Shown here one piece after another: positions 1 to 10,600 of a DNA stretch of 37,370 nucleotides; within the stretch, counting starts at the first letter, position 1; every line of letters starts with the position of its first letter. Below the pieces are notes generated by a model. It did no database searches, was not told the DNA's origin, and was given only the letters and a program-made list of their open reading frames with translations. A program made the translations under genes and the position numbers. Source of the DNA: Moraxellaceae bacterium (GTDB lineage Bacteria; Pseudomonadota; Gammaproteobacteria; Pseudomonadales; Moraxellaceae); contig DPJB01000035.1 of the NCBI GenBank assembly GCA_003543245.1, forward strand, positions 8,496 through 45,865, given 5' to 3'.

Positions 1-87
1 GACACTCGTCGCCCCCAGACGCACATGCTCCGCAACTCTGGCAGTATGGCCATAGCCCGAGTGATAAACGATGGCAAGACGAGCCAT
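1..87 (-). CDS. Flavodoxin / NAD(P)H:quinone oxidoreductase-like protein, N-terminal fragment
   Basis: Only the first 29 codons lie in the window; the gene runs off the left edge. The peptide begins MARLAIVYHSGYGHT, which fits the first beta strand and FMN-phosphate loop (here S-G-Y-G-H-T) of flavodoxin-fold quinone reductases of the WrbA or NADPH-dependent FMN reductase type. The ATG at 87-85 is preceded by a GGAG (complement of 95-98) seven bases upstream, so the start is well supported. The gene is divergent from the small gene at 197. The exact subfamily and substrate cannot be told from 29 residues. Confidence 0.7.
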   Translation of the reverse strand, partial: MARLAIVYHSGYGHTARVAEHVRLGATSV

Positions 88-196
88 GGTAGTGCTCCGT
101 AGGTCAGGGCTGCCGATAATAGCTGTGCGGGGTGCTTATGACACCGCTACAAGCCAGTACACCTGAAGTTATTGAACATGCCGGGAGAATGGCATC

Positions 197-481
197 GTGG
201 GAAAGCCGACCGAGTCAGAGCTGCAACAGGCAATTGCCTTCGCCATCACTATGAGGGAGAGCGGTAAGGACCCTGATCATGTTGCCAAAGCGCTGTTAAG
301 CCTGAATTACCGGATGCAGAAAATGGAAAAGCTGCTATCCGCCACCAAGCGCTATCTGCATGCAGGACAGAGCGCCACTGATCACCGCGCCCTGCTGTTG
401 GCCGTGCAGGCGGCTGAAGCCGCAAATACTGAAACGGACAGGGATGAAAACCCGGAGTTCGGCACGGGACGTCTGGCCTAA
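197..481 (+). CDS. Small conserved hypothetical protein (94 aa)
   Basis: A GTG start at 197 is preceded by GGGAG (183-187) at nine bases. The nearby ATG at 189 is out of frame. The product is soluble, rich in Ala, Leu and charged residues, and looks largely alpha-helical (residues 8-70), with no signal peptide, membrane segment or cysteine. The central pattern, a helix of the type HVAKALLSLNYRMQKMEKLL followed by a tyrosine-containing helix, recalls short uncharacterised proteins of pseudomonads and Moraxellaceae, but I cannot assign a function. It faces pgeF convergently with only 11 bases between the stop codons. Gene status is supported by the ribosome binding site and by the tight fit between neighbours. 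Confidence 0.7.
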   Translation: MGKPTESELQQAIAFAITMRESGKDPDHVAKALLSLNYRMQKMEKLLSATKRYLHAGQSATDHRALLLAVQAAEAANTETDRDENPEFGTGRLA

Positions 482-492
482 CCGGGGCTAGG

Positions 493-1260
493 CTAGGCGG
501 TACGCCAGATGACACTGGCCATGCGACCTGTCTGGCCATCACGCCGATAGGAAAAAAAGCGGGCCGGATCACTGACGGTACACAACCCCCCGCCATAAAT
601 GGCCATCAGCCCGCTTTTCAGCAACCGCTGCCGGGCAAGCAGGTAAATATCTGCCAGCCAGCGCCCTGCCTGCGAACTGGGCACAAACGCCTTGTCTGCT
701 TCTGCATCTTGCGCCACAAAGGCGCGGCGTACCTCATCACCCACTTCAAACTTTTCGGGGCCGATGGCGGGCCCCAGCCAGGCCATCACCTGCGCGGGCT
801 CCGGAAATTGCTGTAGCGTTTTCTCAAGTATCCCGTCACACAGACCTCGCCATCCGGCGTGTGCAACCGCCACCCGTTTTCCTTCTCGATCGCAAAAGAA
901 AACCGGCAGGCAATCAGCAGTCATCACCACGCAAGGCAGTCCTGCGGCGACTGTTGTCACCGCATCGGCCTCCGGCATCAGGGATGTGCGTACGTTGGTA
1001 TCGGGTTCCGCCTGAATGACCACAACACCATGCACCTGGTTAAGCCACTGAGGCGTATCGCATGGTGCAACGGACTGTAATGCCCGCAGCAGCCGATGCC
1101 GGTTTTCCGCCACATCGAGAGGGTCATCACCCACATGGGTGCCGAGATTAAGACTGTTCCATGGAGCATTGCTGACACCGCCAGCACGCGTCGTGATCGC
1201 CGCATGAACATTGTCAGGAGCAGGCCAGTCCGGCAACAAAAGTGGCAGGTTATCTGTCAT
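493..1260 (-). CDS. pgeF: Peptidoglycan editing factor PgeF (polyphenol oxidase / laccase-domain family, YfiH)
   Basis: The 255-residue product has the full length of the YfiH/DUF152 family. The metal and catalytic residues are visible: His77 in NQVHG, Cys117 in TADCLPV and His134 in AHAGWRGL. In Escherichia coli the family member removes wrongly incorporated L-Ser from UDP-MurNAc precursors and so keeps L-Ala at the first position of the peptidoglycan stem; related proteins were also described as copper-linked phenol oxidases or purine-nucleoside enzymes. It is probably cytoplasmic, as no signal peptide is seen. It follows the enoyl reductase-like gene by 12 bases on the same strand and is probably co-transcribed with it. 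In Pseudomonas the direct upstream neighbour is rluD, which here lies over 9 kb away. Confidence 0.93.
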   Translation of the reverse strand: MTDNLPLLLPDWPAPDNVHAAITTRAGGVSNAPWNSLNLGTHVGDDPLDVAENRHRLLRALQSVAPCDTPQWLNQVHGVVVIQAEPDTNVRTSLMPEADAVTTVAAGLPCVVMTADCLPVFFCDREGKRVAVAHAGWRGLCDGILEKTLQQFPEPAQVMAWLGPAIGPEKFEVGDEVRRAFVAQDAEADKAFVPSSQAGRWLADIYLLARQRLLKSGLMAIYGGGLCTVSDPARFFSYRRDGQTGRMASVIWRTA

Positions 1261-1272
1261 GGTGCTCGCCCG

Positions 1273-2448
1273 TCAGATCAGCCCGAGCGTCAGGCCGGCA
1301 CGCGCGAGTCGGGGCATCAGCGCCTCACCCATGGCGCTGGCGGGCGTAATGACTCCGGTGTGTTCCGGCAAGGTTTTATCAAGCGCCAGACACAGCCCCG
1401 CCTCGGCCAGCATCTTGGCCGTATCACCATAGCCGGGATCACCTCCTGCCATGCGACACAACACGGTTTCGCCGCCGCCCTGTGCAACCACATTCATATG
1501 AAACCAGCCTTTGGCACGCTGCGCTTCGCTTGGCCCTTCACCGGGCAAACGCTGCTTCAGCAGCCAGTTCTTGGTGGCCTTGAACTGTGCCAGCGTGAAG
1601 ATACCACCCACACCGGCAGCAACGGCCGCCAGACCCAGCGGATTCTTCATCATCATGAAATGCCCGTAAGAAAAGTCGTGACCATAATCACCACGGACAC
1701 GAGCCGAGTGACGCACCACTTCCGGATCGATGGTGGGCATGTTGAGAGCCCAAAGCCCGAAGTGACGATCGTGATACACAGGCGTTTTTACCGCATGCAC
1801 ATGATCACGCGGCTGGCTGGGACGTTTTGTCATCCACTCGCGTGCACTAGACATGGCTTCTACCGCAGAGTGCCAGGTGCCGCCGGAAATCGTACCGCCG
1901 GCATTCACCCCGCCCTTCACGACAATGTCTGATGACTGAAAGGCCGCTTCACCGATGCGTTTTTTCAATTCATTGAGCGCAAACAGCACCGTGATGTCAG
2001 GGGGAATACTTTCAAAGCCACAACTGGTGACGATACGCGCACCCGTTTTTCTGGCCAGCGCATCATACTTTTCACGCATGGCATGAACGAACTGTGGTTC
2101 ACCCGTCAGATCCACATAATGTGTACCGGCTTCGGCACAGGCACGAACCAGCGGCTCACCATACAACCAGTAGGGACCAACGGTCGTTATCACCGTGGTG
2201 GCGGAAGCGGCAAGCTCACGAATGGAGGCTGCATCATTGACGTCGGCAACAAGCACTTCTGGCAGACTCACACCTGCACCCGTTGCGAGCCGGTCACGCA
2301 CGGCCAGAAGCTTGCTGCTGCTACGCCCGGCAAGTGCCCAGGTAAAAGACTCTTCCCTTGAGATGCCGGCCAGATAATCGGCGACCAGCCCTCCAGTAAA
2401 ACCCGTGGCGCCAAACAGCACCAGATCAAAACGACGTGTCGTCGTCAT
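1273..2448 (-). CDS. Saccharopine dehydrogenase-like / trans-acting enoyl reductase family protein
   Basis: A 391-residue protein with an N-terminal Rossmann fold: FGATGFTGG at residues 12-20 fits the GxxGxxG NAD(P)-binding loop. The next part, around residues 80-130, has the ITTVGPYWLYGEPLV pattern typical of the saccharopine dehydrogenase NADP-binding family. The C-terminal part (GWFHMNVVAQGGGE, then GDPGYGDTAKM) matches the group named trans-acting enoyl reductases after mycobacterial Rv2953, which reduces polyketide intermediates. The substrate in this organism is unknown, and no polyketide synthase is nearby. The ATG at 2448 has AGGAAGGA five bases upstream. It sits between pbpC (69 bases upstream) and pgeF (12 bases downstream). 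Family call is confident; function is inference. Confidence 0.85.
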   Translation of the reverse strand: MTTTRRFDLVLFGATGFTGGLVADYLAGISREESFTWALAGRSSSKLLAVRDRLATGAGVSLPEVLVADVNDAASIRELAASATTVITTVGPYWLYGEPLVRACAEAGTHYVDLTGEPQFVHAMREKYDALARKTGARIVTSCGFESIPPDITVLFALNELKKRIGEAAFQSSDIVVKGGVNAGGTISGGTWHSAVEAMSSAREWMTKRPSQPRDHVHAVKTPVYHDRHFGLWALNMPTIDPEVVRHSARVRGDYGHDFSYGHFMMMKNPLGLAAVAAGVGGIFTLAQFKATKNWLLKQRLPGEGPSEAQRAKGWFHMNVVAQGGGETVLCRMAGGDPGYGDTAKMLAEAGLCLALDKTLPEHTGVITPASAMGEALMPRLARAGLTLGLI

Positions 2449-2517
2449 GTGTGTCCTTCCTTTCCTGAATGTAACATGAGGGTAGCGGAAAGCCGGTTGG
2501 CATTGAAGCCGACAAGA

Positions 2518-4650
2518 CTAGTTGGCCGGTGCCGTTACCATGCGACCGCGTACCGTAAAGCTCACCGCATCATGTACCAGTCCCCTGGCATCACGAAGCT
2601 CCAGACGATGAATGCCGGGCATTGGTGACCAGTCATGATCCTTCGCCGGACCAAGCCGCAATCCATCAAGCCACCATGACAGGCCGTCCACACCGGTTTC
2701 GGCCCGCAGGCGCAACTGCTGCCTTGACCAGGGAATGTCCGGATCAACTGCGATAATGGTGCCAGTAACGGGATATTCGATGCGTGTCACTGCCTGCTGG
2801 ACATAGTCGACAGACTCAAGCTCCGTACCCCGGATAAACCACTCCTCGCGAGCCGGCTCCCTGAGACCACGAAAGCGGACTTTCTGGCGCACCAGCGTCA
2901 ACGGTGCAACCTGAGCACTACCATCCGGGCGCACCTGTCCTCCCTCAAGCTGCTTCATCACTGCGGCCCATACGGGTGCAGCTCCGGTGATGCCCGACAC
3001 ATCCTGCATGGGGCTGCCATCGAGGTTACCCACCCACACCGCGACCGTATAACGGGTGGAAAAGCCGATGCACCAGTTGTCGCGCATGTCCTTGCTGGTC
3101 CCGGTTTTCACTGCCGTCCAGAAAGGTGTGGCGAGCGGGCTTTCCAGCCCGAACGTGATGGCGCGGGCACTGCGGTCCGCCAGAATGTCCGCCGTAATGA
3201 AAGCCGCTTCATGGTCCATTACCCGAACGGCCTCGGCGACACGACCAGGAGCAAAAGTCGGTGGCGTGCTGCTGCCGCCTCGTGCGAGCGTGCGATAGGC
3301 ATTTGCCAGCGTCCATAGCGTGACATCGGCGCCACCCAGCGCCAGTGCATGGCCATAAAAATCCGGCGACTCGGGCAGCGTAAGGCCGAGAGCACGCAAG
3401 CGCGCCCACGCATTCTCGACACCAACCAGATTCAGTACACGAACAGCGGGGACGTTCAGTGAACCCGCCAGTGCCACTCGCGCACTCACCGGCCCCTTGA
3501 AGTCCTTTTCATAATTCTGCGGGACATATAGCCCACTGGGCGTGGGGAAACTCACCGGTGTATCTTCAAGTACAGAGGCGGCTGTCAGGTATTTCTGCTC
3601 AAGGGCCATCTCGTACAGGAACGGTTTGAGTGTAGAACCCGCCTGACGCGATGCCTGTATGGCATCGACAAAACGGGCGCTCTCCAGCAAGCCTGCATTA
3701 GCAACATAGGCAATGACCGCACCAGTAGCGTTATCGAGCACCAGCACTGCACCGGCATTGACATGACTGCTCTTCAGTTCAAGCAGCTGGTTACGCAGAA
3801 CTTCTTCGGCTTTTTTCTGCACCCCGGCGGACAGCGTTGAAACCACATTCTGCGCCGGCACTTTCAGCAGACTACTGACCAGAGACTCCAGTGCGGAATT
3901 TTCCGGGTAGGGGGAAAGTCGACGGGTCAGCGCCGTCATCGTCAGGTCTTTTACCGCCTGACAGTCTGCATCCATAAAGCCGGCATTGATGAGCACGCAG
4001 GCACGGGTAGCAACACGACCGGGAGCGGCCTGAGGCGAGGGAAGCAAGGACGCCAGCAACAGGCTTTCGTTGCGCGTAAGCCCCGCCGGCTGCTTGCCGA
4101 ACAATGCTCGGGACGTCGCGGCAACTCCCTGCAAATCGCCACGAAAGCTGACGAGATTGAGATAGGCCTCGATGATTTCCGGTTTTGACCAGCTACGCTC
4201 GATATCCCTGGCCGCCTGCATCTGGTTCCACTTTTGCGAAAGTGAACGGCCACCACTGCGCCAGGCCAGCTCCTTGTCCAGCAGGCCGGCCAACTGCATG
4301 GTAATCGTCGAGGCGCCACGGGTACGATCACCGGTCACCATTTTCATGGCGGCCACTGCCGTCGCACTCCAGTCCACACCACTGTGTTGCCAGAACTCCC
4401 TGTCCTCGGCGAAGACTACCGCTTCGGACAGTGCAGGCGAGATATCGGCCAGCGGCACCCACCGCAGGCGATTGGACGTGAGATCCACACGACGGGCATG
4501 CAGGAATTTTCCATCACGGTCATGCAGTTCGGCGTACGAGGATTTGTATCCCGAACGGATTTCTGCAAACCCGGGAACCCCCGCCTGTGCATCGAGTACT
4601 ACTGCACACAGGCAGAGCATCCCGGCAATGACACGACCCAATCGCCCCAC
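2518..4650 (-). CDS. pbpC: Penicillin-binding protein 1C, bifunctional transglycosylase/transpeptidase
   Basis: I place the start at GTG 4650, giving 710 residues: an AGG lies seven bases upstream and the product then begins with a normal signal sequence or anchor (MGRLGRV, a hydrophobic core, then AQA-G). The frame is open back to 4689, which would overlap the upstream gene by 19 bases and has no ribosome binding site. The GT51 domain shows Glu82 in FAEDREFWQHSGVD and GASTITMQLAG at 112-122. The transpeptidase shows Ser339-Lys342 (STLK), Ser397-Asn399 (SLN) and KTGTS from Lys515. A C-terminal beta domain (about 620-710) fits the PBP1C-specific BiPBP_C module. It acts in the periplasm on peptidoglycan. 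It follows the alpha-2-macroglobulin gene by 20 bases, the partnership known for E. coli yfhM-pbpC. Confidence 0.93.
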   Translation of the reverse strand: MGRLGRVIAGMLCLCAVVLDAQAGVPGFAEIRSGYKSSYAELHDRDGKFLHARRVDLTSNRLRWVPLADISPALSEAVVFAEDREFWQHSGVDWSATAVAAMKMVTGDRTRGASTITMQLAGLLDKELAWRSGGRSLSQKWNQMQAARDIERSWSKPEIIEAYLNLVSFRGDLQGVAATSRALFGKQPAGLTRNESLLLASLLPSPQAAPGRVATRACVLINAGFMDADCQAVKDLTMTALTRRLSPYPENSALESLVSSLLKVPAQNVVSTLSAGVQKKAEEVLRNQLLELKSSHVNAGAVLVLDNATGAVIAYVANAGLLESARFVDAIQASRQAGSTLKPFLYEMALEQKYLTAASVLEDTPVSFPTPSGLYVPQNYEKDFKGPVSARVALAGSLNVPAVRVLNLVGVENAWARLRALGLTLPESPDFYGHALALGGADVTLWTLANAYRTLARGGSSTPPTFAPGRVAEAVRVMDHEAAFITADILADRSARAITFGLESPLATPFWTAVKTGTSKDMRDNWCIGFSTRYTVAVWVGNLDGSPMQDVSGITGAAPVWAAVMKQLEGGQVRPDGSAQVAPLTLVRQKVRFRGLREPAREEWFIRGTELESVDYVQQAVTRIEYPVTGTIIAVDPDIPWSRQQLRLRAETGVDGLSWWLDGLRLGPAKDHDWSPMPGIHRLELRDARGLVHDAVSFTVRGRMVTAPAN

Positions 4651-4670
4651 ATGACAACCTGACACGTTGA

Positions 4671-7600
4671 TCAAGGCACAACCACCCACGCGGCATTAGG
4701 CGTCATGCCAAACATTTCCGGCGCATACATGGCCTCAACCCGGGTAGGCGGCAAGACAAAATCACCGGCCTGGTTAAGGCGCAAGGTATAGCTTGCGTGC
4801 CACTCGCCTTTGTAGATGCGCTCGTAATAGGCACGGTAGGCATCCGCACCAAACTCGGCATAGGTCGCCCAGGTCCAGTCACCACCATCACGTTCAGCCG
4901 CCAGATTACTGTCCCGGCCAAGTGCACGCCCCAGCAGGGTGGCACCCGATGGAACCGGATCATCCACCGCTACCCAGCCGATATCACTCTGGGCGTTCAT
5001 GGTGAGAGTGATCCGCACCACATCTCCGACGCTCCACTTACCCTTCAATTTCTGCTGCAGCGGCTCGACCGACTTGCTGACCGTAAAGCCGGTGCCATAG
5101 GGAGCTTTGAGCGGAATGCGTGCACGCGACTGCACCGTAATCCACGGCGCACCGCTGCCCTGCTGACTGAGTTTGAGTGTGGCAGGCGCGGCCGGCCAGT
5201 CCAGACGCACCGGTGCCGGCTCTTTTTGTGCCCAGGACAAGTCAACCGACTGCGCACCAAGCTGTGCCCGGGTAGTGCCACTGACCGCCTCGCGCTCGAA
5301 CGTGTCACTGAAACGCTTCAGTGCGAAACCACCCCACATATTGGCCACCGTAGTTGCCCAGTGCCCTTCACGTTGCCGCATTAGCAGGCCACGAATCAGG
5401 CGAGGCTGATCCTCGCGCCATGCGGGCAGGTCCATGGTTGCCAGCATGAGACGCGAGACCACGGCAGCATCATTGTCATAGAGCCACCACCAGTTGAAGT
5501 CGCCCTCGGACAACAGCAACGCCGATCCCTGCAGAGTGAGACGTGAACGCAGGAGGCTTTCTGCCTGGACAAGACGCTCTGCCTGTCGCGGGATGTTCTT
5601 GCCGTGCCGCAGCACCTCGAACCAGTTCACCAGCATGGATGTGGTCCAGCGCGGCGGATCAATTTTAAGTGCATCCAGATGCGATGTTTTCAACCTGCCG
5701 GAAGTTGCCAGAACCGACAGCACCTCAAGGCGACGATGCGCATCATCCAGCTCGCGCAGACGCCAGTCCTCAAAGGGAATCCTGCCTTCTGTATAGTTCA
5801 CCAGTCCGGTGAGCATTTTCTCGCGGGAAGCCTCCGGAATTGGCCAGTTCAATGCACGGCTGACACGCAGGATATGCGCCGTCAGGAACGGGTAACCGCT
5901 CGTATTCGGATAAAATCCGGCAAGGCCGTTGTCATCCAGATACGTGGGAAGCAAATCCATCAACTCGTCCCAGCGTGCCCGATCCTGCAGGCCTGCCGCT
6001 TTTGATGTTTTCTGTTCGAGGCAGCTGTACGGGTAGTTGCGGAAATACTCGCGCACCGTATCCAGACTGTCTGCCAGCCTTGCCTGCCCGGACACCACAA
6101 GACCGCCGCCACTGAGTGCATCTGCCGGCTTTTGCACAGGAATATCGGTAGGCGTCGTCAGTTGCAGCATGGTGGCTTGCCAAACCCGCTCCGGCACCGG
6201 ATCCAGCACTTTCTGCATCAGCTTGAGTGCATCGCCCGCAGACTTTCCTTCAGCCCGCACCTTCCAGTGCAACCCGGTAATATTGCGCGGCACAGTGAAT
6301 GGCACCGTGACCAGCACGGATTGTCCGGCCGGAATGGAAACTGTCTTGTCGACCAGCGTGCCCATCTCGTCCACTGCAGCAACAAACTGCACAGACATGG
6401 CCTTGTCGGTGGCATTGCGCAAGGTAAAGCCGGGATCGAGTTTGTCGCCCTGACGCACTGTCAGCGGCAATCCGCTGATCATCTGCAGATCCTGAAAGCT
6501 CTCCATGCGTGACTCGCCATGGCCAAAACGGTCACGGCTGACCGCCGAGGCCACCAGCCTGAAACCGGTCAGGGAGTCATTCAGCGGCACGGTGAACACT
6601 GCACGGCCATTGGCATCGACTTTTGCGCGAGCCTGCCAGTACACCAGCGTATCGAACAGCTCACGCGTATTGGCACCACGGCCACCTCCACCACCTGGCG
6701 GCAATGCCTTGCGGCCATAGTGACGCTTGCCCACCACCTGCAACTGCGAGGTGGACGTATTCATGCCATAGCCTCGTTCAACCATCATCGGCGTCAACAC
6801 ATCAAAGGTGTCATTACCCGCCAGTTCAAGCAGCGCCTCGTCTACTGCCGCAATCGTGACTTCAGTATCCGCAGGTAATGCCTGTCCTGCTGGCGGCGTC
6901 ACCTGCACACTGACGCTGGCCTGCTCGCGGGGGCGATAGCGCAACCTGTCTGGCGCAACAGCCACCCCAAGGCGCATGCTGGACCAGTTCACTTTCACGT
7001 TGGCTATACCCAGCTTGAATGCCGGCTTGCCCAGGTCAACCAGCGCCGTCGGCGCCACCTCGGCATTACGACCACGGACCAGCAGTGCCGAAACAAAAAC
7101 ATTTGGTGCGTATTCCGCTTTCACCGGCAGCGTGATGACAGGATTTTTAGAGTCCAGCACCTGTACCCGTGTCTCGATCACTCCATCGCGTTCCACACTG
7201 ACCAGTGCTGTAGCCTCCGGGAATGGCATACGCACCTGGAAACGCATGGTTTCACCTGTCTGATACTCTTTCTTCTCAGGCAGCAGATCGATGCGGTCGT
7301 CATTATCCTGACCGAACCACCAGCGCTCACCATTGCTGACCCAGGTCGATGTGCTGGCAGACATTTCACGGCCAGCTTCATCACGCGATGTCACACGCAG
7401 TACAAGATTTCCTGACACACCAGGCATTACCGAGCAACGCAGACGACCGGAGGCATCGGTCTGATGACCACAGCTCACCGGCAGCGGTTCCTTTTTGGTT
7501 ACCGAGTCATAGCTGTAGAAGCCACCAACAGTGCGACGACGATGCGTCTGCTGCACATGCAGTTCTGCGGTCACGCTGACCGGCACCTTGCCACGCGGCT

Positions 7601-10600
7601 TGCCATCCGGGCCGAGCGTCACCACATCAACAGGCTGCGGGCTCTTTCCATCCAGCGTGATCCAGGACGGAAGCCTGATGCCGGGCAGAACTGCAGCAGG
7701 CCATAGCGTAGTTGTCGCAGAAACTGTCTGGTTTTCACCACTCGGATCGCGAAACTCCATTTCGATCGCCAGCTGACTGATGCGGCTCACCGCAGGCAAA
7801 GCAACACTATCAACACGCAAGCCACCATTGGCATCCAGTGTCAGTGTCTTTTCTTCCAGCGCAATTTCTTCATAGGCATCAGACTCGCCCTCTTCGTCAT
7901 AAGAGGCATAGTCTCCAAACGAATAATCATCAAAACCCGTAAAGTTGTATCCGGCTGCACGCACGCGCCCGCGCAAGGTGACTGGCGCATTCGGGTAGCC
8001 CCCGCCATTAAGGTAACTGAGCTGCATATCGACAGGCACGACAGGCGGCAGGACCAGCGGACCACCCGGCAGTTGCAGGCGCGGCTTAAGGACCGGCAGG
8101 CGGAACTCCTCGACACGGAAATTCGCCAGCACGTAGCTGTCATTCTTCGTTTCAAGACGCAGCACATAGCGCCCCAGCCTGGCCGCCTTTGGAATAGCCC
8201 AGGTCGTGTCACCGTTGCCTCCGGCATCAATGGCGAGTGGCAACTCGTACTGCTGGCCAGAGCCTTCATGCTCTATAACCAGCTTGTTGTAGCGAGGGGA
8301 ACGTGGAGCAGTCAGGCCGCCAAGCGCCAGCTCACGTACAACATGACGCGCATGCAGGGTTTCACCGGCACGGAACAGGGTGCGATCGAGAATGCTGTGC
8401 GCCACCAGCTCGCCGCTGGCACGCCAGCCCGGCAGATTGAAACGCCACGACTGGATACCCTCGTCCCAGCCGGGCAGCACAATTCCGCGATCCTGACCGG
8501 AGCGTACAATCACGGCATGACTGCTCATGCATTCCCCCCACGCAGAAAAATCCGGTGGGTTACTGATGCGGGCAATGCCCTGCGCATCGGTACGGCCGCG
8601 CCACACAACGGTGCGCCCCTTGCACTCGTAAAGGACCACATCCGCATTGACCACCGGTTTGGCGGTATCCAGCGCTGTCACCCACACCAGCGCATTTTCC
8701 TTGCCACTGCGCAGATGCACACCGAGGTTGGTGACAACGCTCATGGCCGACACATACATCGGGGCTGGCGTCTCCATGAGTGATGTGCCCAGCCAGCGGC
8801 TTTCCACTTCATGCACATACACGCCCGTCTGCGACACCGGCAGACCCAGCACCTCAAACTCCTTTGCGGCCTGGGTGCGCGGCAAGGCCTGCGCCTTTGC
8901 GGCAGGCTCCTTTGCCAGCAGCGAGAACGAACGGGGATCCGGGTCAAGGCGACGGCCCTGCTCATCGCGGCGCGTGCACTGATAACAACTCTGGTCACCC
9001 TGATGCTTGCGGAAACGCTGCAACCACGTCAGGAGATCGACATCACCGTCCGGCAACTTCAGTGTCAGCAGGCGCGCCTGTCCCTGCACACCACCGGCCT
9101 CAAGATTGCGCACGGTCAGTGGTACCGCGCCTGCAGTTTTCTCGACAATGCCGAAATTGGCAGCAAATTTTGCCAGAGGCGGATACGCAGCCGTTTTCAC
9201 TGCCAACGGAAAGCGTGCCGCATTGGTGAGCACACGTCCCGACTCGTCACGAAAATCCGGTGACAGCTTCAGTGTAAATGATGCCTCCGCCGGGAAAGGT
9301 CCCCGGAATGTCGCAACAGTGCCCGGGACAAAATCATCCGGCCCCGTACCACCCTCGCCGTAATAGTCCTCTGCGTCACCTGCATTTGGCACCGGCATCC
9401 AGGTGCGTCCACCACCCTCCAGACGAATTGACTTGAGACGTTCGGCACTCACGATGTCCGTGAACTCCAGACGCATGTCCGTCATCGGCGCACAGGCCTG
9501 ACGCGCACTTTCACGGGTACAGGTGAAGCTGGCAGTGAATGCGGGACGAACCCTGAATGTCAGTGCCTGATCCGCGCTGCGCTGCACACCTGTCTTTGAT
9601 GCCAGCCCTTTGGCAAACACCAGCTTTACCTTGGCATCAGGCGGCAACTGCCGGCCACACTGCACGGCGCGCCGCTCTTTCTGCCGACCAGTCTGGTTCC
9701 ACCACTGCCTGTACTCCTCGGGCAGCTGCTCAACAAACGTACGCGCCTGCTCTACCGTGTAAAAACGCAGCGGAATTTTTTCCTTGATTCCCTCTACCAG
9801 GCAGTAACTGTTGAGAGGCAGGCTTTTGACATCATTTTCGCCATCAAACTGCAGCAGGAAGGTCTGGTTTTCATCAATGTCTTCCTGCCCGTCATACGGC
9901 CGCGAGGCCATGACGGCAGGACCACCCGTATTGAAACGATAAATCGGATAGCTCGACACGGTCTTGCCGGAAACACCACGCAAATCCTTCACCAGCCGGA
10001 ATTCGCAAGCAATACCGGAAGGCAGATCCTGTGAAAAGTCATACACCCAGTTACGCGTGTCCACCCAGCGCCCCTTCCCGGGCAACGGACAACTGATGGT
10101 GAACGGATTGCTGTAACGCGGTTGTCCCAGACGAACCATGGGCTCGGAGAAGCGTGTCTGCACCTGTCGTACCGGATAGGTTTCACCCTGCGGCACAAAA
10201 AAATCCAGCTTCAGTAATCCCCCTGTCGCAGAAGGCGACTCTGCCAGCGGACTCGTACTGAACGAAAACGCCGTCTTGCCGGCCAGCACATGTCCAGTCA
10301 CATCCCGCTGGTCCCTGACCAGGGTGAAGGTGCATGAGTGACCCCGCGGCACATCCCGGTCAAAGTCATAGGCCCAGTTCCGCGTATCAATCCAGCGCCC
10401 CTTGCCCTTGGCAACACAATCAATCGTGAAGGGGTTCTTAACGCGGGGATCCCCCAGCCGCACCATGTCGGAGGTAAAACGGGCCGTCACCTGCCGCACA
10501 GACTCCAGCTCGCCCTGCGGACTGAACTGGATGACGACAGGCGCCACAGGCACCGCTGCAAACAGGGGAGAAACAGGAAAGGCACAGAAGGCAAGCAGAA

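Noticed and set aside
476..493. Small GCCTA/TAGGC inverted repeat between the 94-residue gene and pgeF
   Set aside because: Only five base pairs and no T-run; likely chance.
1096..1932. Open frame of 278 codons on the plus strand
   Set aside because: It spans pgeF and the enoyl reductase-like gene in antisense and resembles no family.
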